From an uncultured Mollicutes bacterium (GTDB lineage: Bacteria; Bacillota_I; Bacilli_A; ML615J-28; CAG-313): a stretch of 64,000 nt of DNA. Location: the NCBI GenBank assembly GCA_900548675.1, contig URLJ01000002.1, forward strand, positions 108,158 through 172,157. Direction: 5' to 3'. Numbering within the stretch: the stretch's first letter is position 1; every line of letters starts with the position of its first letter. The notes beneath the pieces were generated by a model. The model saw only the letters and a program-made list of their open reading frames with translations, had not been told where the DNA came from and ran no database searches. Shown piece by piece: positions 26,553-36,791 of this stretch. A program made the position numbers and the translations under genes.

Positions 26553-28463
26553 CTATTTATTTATTTCATCTTGATATTGTAAGCGATATAAATCATAGTA
26601 ATGACCCTTAGCTTTTAAGAGTTCTTGGTGATTACCTTGTTCAATGATTTTTCCATGATCTAGAACTATGATTTTATCAGCATGTTGAATCGTAGATAAA
26701 CGGTGGGCAACTATTAGCATCGTTCCTATCGTCATAATTTTTTCTAAAGAGTGTTGAATTAACACTTCTGTTTCAGTATCGATATTAGCTGTTGCTTCAT
26801 CGAGAATCATAATACTAGGTTTATGAACAATGGTTCTTGCAAAAGACAAAAGTTGTCGTTCACCTGATGAAAAGTTGTTACCACGTTCTCTTACTTCTTC
26901 TAAGTAGCCATTTTTTAATTTATCGATGACATGTGTTGCCCCAACGTATTCACAAGCTGCTACCATTTCTTCATCAGAAATCGTATCATCATCCATTTTA
27001 ATATTTGACTTAATTGTACCACTAAACAAGAATACATCTTGAAGCATTTGACCAATTTTAGAACGAAGGGAATCAAGTTTTATATCTTTTACATTTATTC
27101 CATCTAATAGGATTTCTCCTTTTTGAATATCGTAATTTCGAACAAGAAGGGAAAGAATTGTTGTTTTACCACTTCCTGTTGCTCCAACAAAAGCAACAAC
27201 TTCTTTAGGATTTATGTGGAATGATACGTCTTTTAAAATCCAATCTTCTTTTTCATAAGCAAACCATACATGTTTGAACTCAACTTCACCCTTAATTTCT
27301 GAAAGTTCAATCGCATCTTCTTTATCGGTTATTTCACTTTGGGTATCTAAAATTTCGAAGATTCTTTCACCTGAAGCAAAACCTGATTGTAAAACGTTGA
27401 ATTGTTCAGCTAATTGTTGAAGAGGATCAAATAAATTGCCGATGTATTGATATAACGCAACAACAGCTCCTAAAGCGGCTAAATCCATTGTTTTTAAACC
27501 TTCTCTCGCTCCAAACCAAAGAACAATAATGATTGTCGCAATATATAAGAAATATATCGTTGGTCTAAAAATAGCAGCTACTAATATTTGTTTTAACGAA
27601 CTTCTTTTTAATTTATTATTTTGTTCAACGAAGCTTTTCTTTTGTTTTAGGGTTGCATTATAGATTTGTATCACTTTCATTCCTGATAAATTCTCTGACA
27701 AATTGGCATTTAAACTAGATAAGTTTTGACGAACTTCGCGATGAGTTTTTCTTAAATAATATCTAAACGCAAAAGATAATAATACAACAAGTGGCATAAC
27801 GAGTAAAACATAACCCGTAAGTCTTAAGTTTATGCAAGCCATAAATACGATAGCACCAATAATTGTCAAAATATTTTTAATTAAGTTTATCGCAACATCA
27901 GTAAACATTTCATTTAAATAGGCTGTATCATTAGTTACTCTCGTAACAAGTTTCCCAACTGGTATTTTATTGATTTGGGCGATTGATAATTTTTCAATAT
28001 GAAAGAAAGTTTCGGTTCTAATTTCATAGATTATCTTTTGACCGACTTTTTGAAGTATCATTGTTTCATAATAAGAGAGCACAGCTGATGCTAAAATAAT
28101 AACTGCTCCTGCTAGTACTAGATATATAACATGTCTAAATACGATTACTTCTTTACTTAATATTATTATTGCGTAATTTAAGCCTAGGGGGATTATTAAA
28201 TTAAATCCTACCATTATAATCATAATTATAAAGGCAATTATGAAAGTTTTCTTATAAGGGATAATGTAACTAATTAATCGCTTAAAAATTTCTTTATCGC
28301 TCATTTTTCGGCCATTTTCGGCATTTTCTAACTTGCTTTCCTTTTTATTCTTTTGAATTATTTTAACAACTAACGTAATTACTAATATGAGTAAGATTGC
28401 AATTAATAATATGAAGAGGATTTTATTATTAGGATTAGTCAAAATATTTTTAATTATTACCAT
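26553..28463 (-). CDS. ABC exporter, half-transporter B
   Basis: A 636-residue fused membrane-ATPase protein. After an extra N-terminal hydrophobic segment it has a six-helix ABC membrane domain (about 65-350) and an ATPase domain (395-630) with Walker A GATGSGKTT, signature FSSGERQLLS and Walker B IMILDEATANID. It overlaps its partner by 7 bases (GGATGG). Two unlike halves in tandem make a heterodimeric exporter of the BmrCD/LmrCD type, usually for drugs or lipids. Confidence 0.9.
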   Translation of the reverse strand: MVIIKNILTNPNNKILFILLIAILLILVITLVVKIIQKNKKESKLENAENGRKMSDKEIFKRLISYIIPYKKTFIIAFIIMIIMVGFNLIIPLGLNYAIIILSKEVIVFRHVIYLVLAGAVIILASAVLSYYETMILQKVGQKIIYEIRTETFFHIEKLSIAQINKIPVGKLVTRVTNDTAYLNEMFTDVAINLIKNILTIIGAIVFMACINLRLTGYVLLVMPLVVLLSFAFRYYLRKTHREVRQNLSSLNANLSENLSGMKVIQIYNATLKQKKSFVEQNNKLKRSSLKQILVAAIFRPTIYFLYIATIIIVLWFGAREGLKTMDLAALGAVVALYQYIGNLFDPLQQLAEQFNVLQSGFASGERIFEILDTQSEITDKEDAIELSEIKGEVEFKHVWFAYEKEDWILKDVSFHINPKEVVAFVGATGSGKTTILSLLVRNYDIQKGEILLDGINVKDIKLDSLRSKIGQMLQDVFLFSGTIKSNIKMDDDTISDEEMVAACEYVGATHVIDKLKNGYLEEVRERGNNFSSGERQLLSFARTIVHKPSIMILDEATANIDTETEVLIQHSLEKIMTIGTMLIVAHRLSTIQHADKIIVLDHGKIIEQGNHQELLKAKGHYYDLYRLQYQDEINK

Positions 28464-30250
28464 CCTTTGCCTCCTTCTAACTCTTCTAGTTTTTGAAGAT
28501 TAACTATTTCGTTATAAGCATCCGATGTTTTAAGTAATTCTTCATGAGTCCCGACACCAACGATTTTACCATCATCAAGAATAATGATTTTATCCATTTT
28601 TTGAACCGTCGATACTCTATGGGCCACTAGAATAGTAGTTTTATTTTTTCTTATCTTGTCAAGATTGTGGATGATTGCATCTTCAGTCTCAGTATCAACT
28701 GCTGATACCGAATCATCTAATATCAAAATACTAGGATTTTTAATTAGCGCTCTCGCAATTGATGTTCTTTGGCGTTGTCCTCCACTGAGAGTTACACCTC
28801 TTTCACCTAACACTGTGTCATATTTTAGAGGAAATTCTTCAATATTGTCATTAACAGCAGCTTCACTACAAGCTCTTACAACGTCTTCTAAATCAGTATC
28901 AGTCACTTCTTTTCTCGATAACAAAACATTATCTTTAATGGTTGTACTAAAAAGAAAATTATCTTGAGGTACATAACCGATGCCATCCCTTAAATCTTCT
29001 AGGGCTATTTTCATAATGTCAACACCATCAATGAAGATTTTATTTTCTTCGGGATTATATATTCTTAAAAGCATGTCAACAAGCGTTGTTTTTCCACTGC
29101 CTGTTTTACCGATTATTCCTACTCTTTCGCCTTCTTTTATGGAAAGACTAATGTTTTTAAGAACTTCTACATCAGAATCAGGATATTTGAATGATAAATC
29201 TTTAATTTCAATTGCACCTTTTATCTTTAAATGAACTGCATCACTAGCATCTTTTATTTCAATTTTATGATCCAATAAACTATTTATTCTTTTTAAACTA
29301 GCTCGTGCTTGGCTCGTCATATTGATGAGGTTAGCAATAGCCATCATTGGCCATGTTAAAGTACTAAAATAAGATATAAATTCAACAAGTTTACCTACCG
29401 TGAAATGGCTTGGCATTTTATATACTAAATAACCACCATATCCCACTATTATTAAAGTAATTGAACTGATAAAAACCCCTATTAATGCTTGAAGAATAGT
29501 TGAGAATCTTATGAATTCAATATTTTTGTTCATGTTTTCTTTATTAACGCGATTGAATTTTAATAACTCTAAACCTTCTTTTACAAATGCTTTTATTACG
29601 CTTATTCCTGAGAAACTTTCTTGAGTAACATCAGTCAAATCTGCATAGGCTTTTTGACGCATTTCAAATTTTCTCATCATGTATTTTCCAATAATTCCCC
29701 CACACGCTGCTAAAACAAGTAAAGGGATGCTCGCAAAACAGGCAAGTAATGCATCGAGTCTTATCATTTTAATAAAAGATAAACTACCTAAAAAGACCGC
29801 ATCTACAAACATAACGAGTCCTGATCCAAAAGAATTTTTAATTGTTTGGATATCATTAGTGTAAAGAGCCATCAATTGACCAACTTTGTTTTTATTATAA
29901 AAGTCAGTCGATAAAAGTTCAGAATAACTAAACATTTCTTCTCTTAAATCAGTTTCAACCATTACGCCTAACCCAAATACAGTTATTCGCCAAATGAATC
30001 TACCCGCTAACATTATTAGGCCGATTAATCCGAGTTTAATCATTAAAGTTTCTAAAACATCTATTGTGAGTGGTTGGACTGGATTATCACCGCTTGGAGT
30101 GATGATAGCTTTTAAACCATCAATAATTTTACTCATTATTTCTGGAATGATTAATTGAACATAGTTTACAAAAAGTAAGGCTACTACACCTATTATTATT
30201 AAGTAACTATATTTCAAATAAAATTTATTAACATGTTTACCGAGAATCAT
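28457..30250 (-). CDS. ABC exporter, half-transporter A
   Basis: A 597-residue half exporter. The ATG at 30250 follows AGGAGGATAAT; a longer reading upstream would contain the ribosome site itself. It has six membrane helices, then an ATPase domain with Walker A GKTGSGKTT, signature LSGGQRQR and Walker B ILILDDSVSAVD. The aspartate in place of the catalytic glutamate (DDSVS) marks the degenerate site typical of heterodimeric exporters, while the partner keeps DEA. Confidence 0.9.
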   Translation of the reverse strand: MILGKHVNKFYLKYSYLIIIGVVALLFVNYVQLIIPEIMSKIIDGLKAIITPSGDNPVQPLTIDVLETLMIKLGLIGLIMLAGRFIWRITVFGLGVMVETDLREEMFSYSELLSTDFYNKNKVGQLMALYTNDIQTIKNSFGSGLVMFVDAVFLGSLSFIKMIRLDALLACFASIPLLVLAACGGIIGKYMMRKFEMRQKAYADLTDVTQESFSGISVIKAFVKEGLELLKFNRVNKENMNKNIEFIRFSTILQALIGVFISSITLIIVGYGGYLVYKMPSHFTVGKLVEFISYFSTLTWPMMAIANLINMTSQARASLKRINSLLDHKIEIKDASDAVHLKIKGAIEIKDLSFKYPDSDVEVLKNISLSIKEGERVGIIGKTGSGKTTLVDMLLRIYNPEENKIFIDGVDIMKIALEDLRDGIGYVPQDNFLFSTTIKDNVLLSRKEVTDTDLEDVVRACSEAAVNDNIEEFPLKYDTVLGERGVTLSGGQRQRTSIARALIKNPSILILDDSVSAVDTETEDAIIHNLDKIRKNKTTILVAHRVSTVQKMDKIIILDDGKIVGVGTHEELLKTSDAYNEIVNLQKLEELEGGKGW

Positions 30251-30325
30251 ATTATCCTCCTTTATTAATAGTAAGTATAACATATATAGCGAGGCTTTAT
30301 AATATTTTTACTATTTAATACGTTT

Positions 30326-31057
30326 TCATTTATTTCTTAGGGTTCTCACTTTCGCTTTTAACTCAAGCGGTATTCTATAAGAATCCAAAACTTTAGATAT
30401 TGTTTTTCTATAAATAAAATCATCTAAAGGATTATTTTTTAGAAAATTATATCCTATCTCAAAATCTTTTACCATTATTACTTGTAAAAGCCAAGCAATG
30501 GCCATCTTTATATAATACTCATTAGTATTTGTGTTTTTAATTATATCTAACATCTTTAAAATATACTCGTTTTCTCTTTTAACATAATAATTAAGCATAA
30601 TTACAAAGTAAAATCTTACGCGATATATTTCAAGTTGCTCTTCTATTAATTTATTACTCTTTACTTTATTGAAGGAATTCATCATGTATTCCCACATTTC
30701 TTTATAATACTTATCTACCTGCTTAACTGATGATGCTACCATATCATTGGTTGCCCAATTATCAATTTTTTTAATAAAGATTTCTAAATAATAAATAAAT
30801 TCTTCAAAACTAAAAGGCATTTTACTAATTATTAATCCATATAATGTGACTTCTTCTAAATATGATGGTTCTTTCAAACCTTGATTTAAATAATTCATAG
30901 CCTCCGCTTTGTCTAAAGCAATTCTAGCAGCTAAGGCTTTTAAATCAGGTGTTCTCACGCCTAAAATATCCGTACTTCTAGCGGGGGTTAGTTTAAGTGA
31001 AAATGCTTGATATTTATCATCTTTTAGTTTTATTAATTCCTCTTTTACATCAATCAT
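30326..31057 (-). CDS. AlkD-type DNA alkylation repair protein
   Basis: A 243-residue HEAT-like alpha-helical protein. Clear AlkD-family traits are GVRTPDLKALA near residue 35, and paired tryptophans (KIDNWATNDMVASSV, AIAWLLQVIM), which cradle alkylated bases in 3-methyladenine glycosylases of this fold. Start ATG at 31057; it overlaps the end of the flavodoxin/ferredoxin gene, so translation is coupled. Activity is inferred. Confidence 0.8.
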   Translation of the reverse strand: MIDVKEELIKLKDDKYQAFSLKLTPARSTDILGVRTPDLKALAARIALDKAEAMNYLNQGLKEPSYLEEVTLYGLIISKMPFSFEEFIYYLEIFIKKIDNWATNDMVASSVKQVDKYYKEMWEYMMNSFNKVKSNKLIEEQLEIYRVRFYFVIMLNYYVKRENEYILKMLDIIKNTNTNEYYIKMAIAWLLQVIMVKDFEIGYNFLKNNPLDDFIYRKTISKVLDSYRIPLELKAKVRTLRNK

Positions 31058-31973
31058 GCTTTTTTTCCCTTTCAAATAATTCTAAATAACGTTTATCGAT
31101 ATTTTCGTAATATGGGATATAACATTTAAAAAAGCCTTTGGTATCTTTTGTTATACATCTTTTATATGGCAATTCTTTTTCTATTTTTTTTAAATCATAT
31201 TTACCATTAACTCGCCATTTATTTAAAATACCTGTATTAAAAGCATCTTTGTGACAATTAAAAGAACATCTCATACACATTATACATTTATGATGAAATC
31301 TAATTTTTCCCTTTTTAACATATATATTGTTGACAGGACACGCCTTTACGCAAGCCATACATTTATCACACAAGTTATCATTAACATGATAAAAATAGGA
31401 ATTCACACTTCCCCCTATATATTGTATTTTCAAGATGTTACTGGTTAGAATATTGATTAAATGATATTTTTGAATATTCTTGATTTTATTCGTAACTTCT
31501 TCAACAAGAATATCTGCTAACTTATTATTCATTACTAGCATTTCCCGAATAATTTCATCATCAAAACGAAAGCAGATGTTATATGGCATTACAAAATGAT
31601 ATTCATTGTTTGGATAGATTTTCTTTTTATTTAGCACCTTTACTAAAGAGTAAGAACTAGCATTATTGACATTGTATACTTCACCACTATTTTTATAAAT
31701 AAAACAATATGGCATCTGGCTAATATTTTCTTTTGAAAATTTTTGTTTTTTTATGTATTTTAAAAAATATTGAGGTGTATTAAAAGCATAAATAGGATAC
31801 CCAAAGCCAACTATATCATAATTAGATAAATGAAGCACATCATTATAATTTTGGTTATTAACCTCTACCGTATCAACTACTGCCTGAGTTTTTTTTGTAA
31901 AGCGCAACTTTAATATATTTGTTATGTATCTAGTATTATATGTACCTGTAAAGTAAACTAATAGAACTCTCAA
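31050..31973 (-). CDS. EFR1-type flavodoxin/ferredoxin protein
   Basis: A 307-residue protein that joins a flavodoxin-like front to two 4Fe-4S sites. I start it at TTG 31973, which has AGGAGGG upstream; a longer reading would run through the tRNA-Gly gene and is false. The front begins RVLLVYFTGTYNTRY, an FMN-phosphate-loop pattern. CDKCMACVKACP and CIMCMRCSFNC are the cluster motifs. Such EFR1 proteins are expected to move electrons; partners are unknown. Confidence 0.8.
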   Translation of the reverse strand: MRVLLVYFTGTYNTRYITNILKLRFTKKTQAVVDTVEVNNQNYNDVLHLSNYDIVGFGYPIYAFNTPQYFLKYIKKQKFSKENISQMPYCFIYKNSGEVYNVNNASSYSLVKVLNKKKIYPNNEYHFVMPYNICFRFDDEIIREMLVMNNKLADILVEEVTNKIKNIQKYHLINILTSNILKIQYIGGSVNSYFYHVNDNLCDKCMACVKACPVNNIYVKKGKIRFHHKCIMCMRCSFNCHKDAFNTGILNKWRVNGKYDLKKIEKELPYKRCITKDTKGFFKCYIPYYENIDKRYLELFEREKKHD

Positions 31974-31989
31974 TAATACCCTCCTAAAG

Positions 31990-32031
31990 AAAAAAGTCTT
32001 AAGAGTAATGGCATACACTACTTTAAGACTT
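31990..32031 (-). terminator. Terminator between tRNA-Gly and EFR1 gene
   Basis: Stem AAGTCTTAA/TTAAGACTT followed by TTTTTTC on the minus strand. It ends the tRNA transcript; part of transcripts may run through into the flavodoxin gene whose ribosome site is directly after it. Confidence 0.7.
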
Positions 32032-32043
32032 GTATTTGCATTA

Positions 32044-32118
32044 TGGAGCAGGTAACGAGGATCGAACTCGCATCTTCGCCATGGCAAGGCGGTATAATAG
32101 CCATTATACGATACCTGC
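32044..32118 (-). tRNA. tRNA-Gly (GCC)
   Basis: A 75-nucleotide cloverleaf on the minus strand: acceptor GCAGGTA/TACCTGC, anticodon loop TTGCCAT with GCC, T loop GTTCGATCC, and encoded CCA at the 3' end. Confidence 0.93.
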
Positions 32119-32138
32119 ATCTCTCAACTTGCAGGGTT

Positions 32139-32167
32139 ATTATACCAAAATGCTCCACTTTATGCAA
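32139..32167 (-). promoter_or_regulatory. Promoter of tRNA-Gly
   Basis: Minus strand TTGCAT (32167-32162), 17-base spacer and TATAAT (32144-32139), about 20 bases before the tRNA. Confidence 0.75.
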
Positions 32168-32204
32168 GTGTTTTACAATAAATATTTTTTTAATTTATTA
32201 TTTT

Positions 32205-35200
32205 TTAATTATTAAATACACCAGGAAGAACACTAAATAGTGTTATTTCATTTTTATATCCTTCTTTTTCAATTGTTACAGTATAACTTAGACATTCACT
32301 ATATAATGGTTGATCGTATGTGCGACCATTATTGCGTAAATGATCAAGTGAGTTAGACTTAGCCGTGATTGTATATTCAGCAAAGTTACTTCTTCTGTTA
32401 TACTCGGCTTCAACCAAGCTCATAAAGTGATACCAAAGTTTATTATCTCTCATTGTTTCTGGACAGTTTTTACCACTAAAGAAATGATGTGGTTTTACTC
32501 TTGAGGTATCAAGATTATTTTCCATTAATAGTTTGGCTACAAGGTTGGCTGTTTTTTGCCATGTCATATATAAGTCAGAACCTTGGTTTACGCATGTTTC
32601 AATGCCTATACTATTGTTGTTACCACCATAGTTTGATATTTTTTGATATGTTCCATTATAGTATGTTTTACCTAAATAATAATATCCGTCATCACCAACA
32701 ACATAATGAATACCGATATCGTTTATCGCTGAAGTTTTAAGAATATATCCATTATTAGTAGGAGCTTTTATTCCTGTATTTTTATTATTAATTAAATAGT
32801 ATCCTTCAGCATCTATTGTAATTTTTACATCTTCTACTTCTTCTGCAAGAACTTTTGTTTTAAGTAAACCATATTTAACATCTGTACCATCACCAGCATG
32901 GTATGCCACTTCATTATCTGGCATTTGGTGATAAATTCCATCATTACCAACACTATAATGCCATGATGTACCGCCGCCACCAAGGTCCGCTACATATTTA
33001 GCGTGAGCTAAAGCATCAGCAGTACTTTCACTCGATGCTGTATCATGAACAGTTATGAATTCTGTTGATTCTTTAATAGTACCTGGACGATTTGATCCAA
33101 GTGGAGCGATGTATTCAGTTATAGCGTTGTTACCAAAGAATAGCTTAGAAACACTTGATAAAATGTCATGATAATAAACAAATTTATAACCTGTTACAAG
33201 GATATTTGGTTTTACCATTACTTCACTATTATTTGCTTCAAGTATCATTTTTGTTACTTCATCTATTTTTTCTAAAACTGTTACACCGAGAGTCATCTCG
33301 TGTTCTGTATCTGGTATATATGCTTTCACCATTACGATGCCTGGGGCTTTAGCACTTAAAGTACCATTTTCAATTACAGCTATTTTTTCATCGCTAACTT
33401 CCCAAACTAGTTTTGATGCATCAAGCCCATCAAGCATGGCATTTATTCTTAAATCATCATTTACTAAAACCCATGAAGTGCTTTCGTATCTGAGTTCAAT
33501 TCTAGCCGGTACATCAACTTTTACAGTGAATTCTTTTACCATTTCTCCACTATAATTTAGATATGCTTTTACCTGTACTTCACCTTTTTTAATTCCGTGC
33601 ATCACACCATCTTTATCAATTGTCAAGATTTTTTCATTCATACTAACAAATGTAACGCCTAAAACATTACTGCGATGTGGTATATAATCAAATGTAATAG
33701 GTGTCGATCCAAATAGATCAGCTTGAAGTGTTTCAGCGATTTCTATTCCGACAGGATAGATTAAGTCTTCTTTCACAGATTCTTTTTTATACATTACATT
33801 TGTTAAATTATCTAAAACACTTACTTTAGTGTTAAAGATGAAAGAATAAATTTCTTCACCTAAATCACTATAGTTACGGTCATAAGCTATTGACATTGTT
33901 GAAGCACTATTTACTACATCTTTAAAAACATAATCTAGATTATTGTTGTTAATAATTATATTATGTTTTACATTTATAGAACCTTTATTATTTTCATCAA
34001 CAATGTTAATGTTAAACATTTTTGGTGTAGTAATAAAAGTATTATACATTATATTAATGTTTAATATACCATCATGACTCTTACCATTGATTACTATCAT
34101 TTCGCCCATAACACGTTTTATATTATTACGATTAATAAAGACTTCAAGGGCACTAGTATCTGGTGAATTAAATAATGATTCCGTAACATTTTCAATAACG
34201 TTATCATCTATTTTAATAATTCCTGTAGCTTTAGCAATCACAATCACATTTTTAGCACCTTTAACAATGTTTTTGGTAAAGGTCAAATCAGATGATTCTT
34301 CCATTGTTAGGATGGTATCATCATTTTTTTCAAAATATGAATGAGTAACTGTAGCATTACCTTTTAAATAATTAAGTGTTGCATTACTATTAAAATAACT
34401 ATATGCGATAACAGAACCTAAAGCGTTTATAGTTACTTTGTCATTTATCACCAAACCATTCAACTCTACATTAACAGCATTGATATTTACTTTTCCTAAA
34501 ATTACTTCATCATTTCTTACAAAAACTTGCGTTTTAGCATTAGCAGTTATAATTTTAATGTTAGGTGTTTTGATGGTTAATTCTTCTGCACGATAGTCAC
34601 CTTTATATACGTAGATAATCCCATTTTCAGAAACTTTTTCCAAGGCTTCTGCGATTGAGCTAAAAGCAGTTTCGCCCATTTTGAACTCTACACCTTGGCG
34701 CTCAATTATCGTTCCTACTGAAACAGTTTTTAATGCATTATCTACTATAATCATTTCTTTATTCAATATAGTAGTATATTCTAAATATTCTTCATCATAA
34801 TTCTTAATTACTAGGCTATTATTGATTTTTAAATTTGACGCAGGAGATAAGAAATTACTTTTAATACTTTCATTGTCACCTGTTTTTGTAAGATAGATGC
34901 TTTCACCTTTTTCTAAAATTATTTTTGTTGGAGTTTTATAAGTTGTTTTAATAACGCCGTTGCTTATAACAGAAGCTCCATTTCCAAAATAACTATTGCC
35001 ATTTGCATCTTTTAAAGTAGAAAAGTCAAGTGTAACTCTACTAGAAGCATTATTAATTAATAGTGTTGCATATAATGGGTTTTCTATAGATGCATTCGTT
35101 AAATCGCTCTCTTTTGAAAAACCAAATACGTTACCTTTTAAAAGGAAAATAGTATAAGCGCCGTATGTGATACTATATTTACTCCATCCGATAACATCAC

Positions 35201-36668
35201 TACTTCCTGTTTCATCAGCACTTAATACTCTTGGATCATTTCCATAATATAATCCTCTTTTAGAAGTCTCAAGAGCACCATAGTTAACATCTATTTCTTT
35301 TGTAATGGTTATATCACAATATGCAAATGTATATCTCACTTTAGAAATATATGTTTTTATTAATTCTTTAAAGTGCGCTCCTGTTGTTAAATCATGAATA
35401 GTCTTATCTTGTTCATTTACGTATTCCCATGTAACAAACGCATTAGAAACAGATGGTGTTGGAAATTTATAATCAAATGTTATATGCTTAGGAACACTAT
35501 TAATTATCTCATCACTAATATTCTTAATTTCATCTAAATTTAAATATTCTATTTCCTTATTAGCACATAATACCTCTAAACATTTATTTAATTTAATAAT
35601 GGAATCATAAGAAACGTAAGCTAATACTTCATCACTTAAAGAGTAGTAAGTAGTGATGACTTCCTTAACAATTTCTTTTTTAGCAATAATGCTTGCATCG
35701 TCATTTGGAATAGCCTTAACTGAGGCATCAAATTGTAGTGCGGCTTTTTCTGCTTTATCAAGTAAATCTTGTAATTTTTCAATCTTCTTAAAGATGTTGT
35801 TTAATACTTTAATATTTTTTACAAGACTTTTAGCATCTTCATGAAGGGCATCATATTTATCTTTCACAATTAAAATATCTAAGATGTCTTCATATTTAGG
35901 ATTACTATTTAATTTTGAAATCATTTCATCAAGTGAAAATGCTTCTTGAATATGAACTTGATGTTTAGCTAAAGCTTCTTTTAATGCTTCTTCTTTTTCA
36001 ACTAATACTTGATAGTTTCTAACTATTACTTGTGCACCATACTCAAGACTGCGATATATTTTTCTCGTGTTTGTTACTTTTTCTTCATCCGTAAACTTTA
36101 TTTCTTTAGGAAGAGAAGCTATAGCGATTTCAGCTTCAAGAGCGTACATCATATTGCGGTTTTTAATTAAAATTTTTATTCTTTCATTAAAGTTATTATA
36201 TTTTTCCATTAATAAAAGATAATCATCGCTTGCTGTTGATGATTCGTAATTAAAGTTTTCAACCTCTTTGTCGAACTCTTCTGCTTTTTTAGCTATATCC
36301 ATATCGACTAAACTTGGGTTAATGGTTATTTCTAACTCAGCATAAAGATCATCTTGCCCTTCATAGCGCATTATGATTAGGGCAGTTCCTTCTTTTTTGC
36401 CAATAATGTTATATGTTCCTTCTTCTAAAACAGCATTGTCTGTATCAATTTCAATTATTACTTTATTTATATCTAATGAATCATCTAAATCAAGAATTAG
36501 TTCTAGTGACTCATCGACATTTACACTAGTTATTTCATTTTTAAACCCAAATTTTTTAATTGTAGGTTTAGGCGTAGATGCAGGGCAAGCACATACGCTT
36601 AAAAATAAACCTATCATCATAGGTATCACAAATAGTAATTGTAAATAGTTTTTTCTTTTTATTTTCAT
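32205..36668 (-). CDS. Giant lipoprotein with Ig-like, beta-helix and amidase domains
   Basis: A 1487-residue lipoprotein: signal peptide, lipobox SVCAC, an Ig-like unit (about 37-120), a helical coil region (120-400), a parallel beta-helix (about 670-900, repeated N-I/V strands), two bacterial Ig-like units (1000-1130), and an N-acetylmuramoyl-L-alanine amidase of type 2 (about 1190-1410). The amidase zinc ligands are H in FITVHDTASS, H in HHFFSGKNC and the conserved cysteine after it. It would cut muramyl-peptide bonds in peptidoglycan from outside. It has its own AGGTGG ribosome site, and is a single-gene unit. Confidence 0.8.
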   Translation of the reverse strand: MKIKRKNYLQLLFVIPMMIGLFLSVCACPASTPKPTIKKFGFKNEITSVNVDESLELILDLDDSLDINKVIIEIDTDNAVLEEGTYNIIGKKEGTALIIMRYEGQDDLYAELEITINPSLVDMDIAKKAEEFDKEVENFNYESSTASDDYLLLMEKYNNFNERIKILIKNRNMMYALEAEIAIASLPKEIKFTDEEKVTNTRKIYRSLEYGAQVIVRNYQVLVEKEEALKEALAKHQVHIQEAFSLDEMISKLNSNPKYEDILDILIVKDKYDALHEDAKSLVKNIKVLNNIFKKIEKLQDLLDKAEKAALQFDASVKAIPNDDASIIAKKEIVKEVITTYYSLSDEVLAYVSYDSIIKLNKCLEVLCANKEIEYLNLDEIKNISDEIINSVPKHITFDYKFPTPSVSNAFVTWEYVNEQDKTIHDLTTGAHFKELIKTYISKVRYTFAYCDITITKEIDVNYGALETSKRGLYYGNDPRVLSADETGSSDVIGWSKYSITYGAYTIFLLKGNVFGFSKESDLTNASIENPLYATLLINNASSRVTLDFSTLKDANGNSYFGNGASVISNGVIKTTYKTPTKIILEKGESIYLTKTGDNESIKSNFLSPASNLKINNSLVIKNYDEEYLEYTTILNKEMIIVDNALKTVSVGTIIERQGVEFKMGETAFSSIAEALEKVSENGIIYVYKGDYRAEELTIKTPNIKIITANAKTQVFVRNDEVILGKVNINAVNVELNGLVINDKVTINALGSVIAYSYFNSNATLNYLKGNATVTHSYFEKNDDTILTMEESSDLTFTKNIVKGAKNVIVIAKATGIIKIDDNVIENVTESLFNSPDTSALEVFINRNNIKRVMGEMIVINGKSHDGILNINIMYNTFITTPKMFNINIVDENNKGSINVKHNIIINNNNLDYVFKDVVNSASTMSIAYDRNYSDLGEEIYSFIFNTKVSVLDNLTNVMYKKESVKEDLIYPVGIEIAETLQADLFGSTPITFDYIPHRSNVLGVTFVSMNEKILTIDKDGVMHGIKKGEVQVKAYLNYSGEMVKEFTVKVDVPARIELRYESTSWVLVNDDLRINAMLDGLDASKLVWEVSDEKIAVIENGTLSAKAPGIVMVKAYIPDTEHEMTLGVTVLEKIDEVTKMILEANNSEVMVKPNILVTGYKFVYYHDILSSVSKLFFGNNAITEYIAPLGSNRPGTIKESTEFITVHDTASSESTADALAHAKYVADLGGGGTSWHYSVGNDGIYHQMPDNEVAYHAGDGTDVKYGLLKTKVLAEEVEDVKITIDAEGYYLINNKNTGIKAPTNNGYILKTSAINDIGIHYVVGDDGYYYLGKTYYNGTYQKISNYGGNNNSIGIETCVNQGSDLYMTWQKTANLVAKLLMENNLDTSRVKPHHFFSGKNCPETMRDNKLWYHFMSLVEAEYNRRSNFAEYTITAKSNSLDHLRNNGRTYDQPLYSECLSYTVTIEKEGYKNEITLFSVLPGVFNN

Positions 36669-36738
36669 ATTGCCACCTCTTAAATATTATACTATTTTTT
36701 TGTGTTTACCGCAAGCGTTTTCACTTAAATTCCAAAAG

Positions 36739-36764
36739 AAAAAGAGGATTAACTTCCTCTTTTT
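36739..36764 (-). terminator. Terminator after DUF4064 gene
   Basis: Stem AAAAAGAGGA/TCCTCTTTTT with short loop, about 30 bases downstream of the DUF4064-like gene on the minus strand. Confidence 0.65.
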
Positions 36765-36791
36765 AAAAATATCTATGAACAAAAATTTTTC

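Noticed and set aside
32030..32240. Two plus-strand open frames and the long 5' extension of the EFR1 reading
   Set aside because: They overlap tRNA-Gly and its promoter. The AGGAGGG before TTG 31973 gives the better start.
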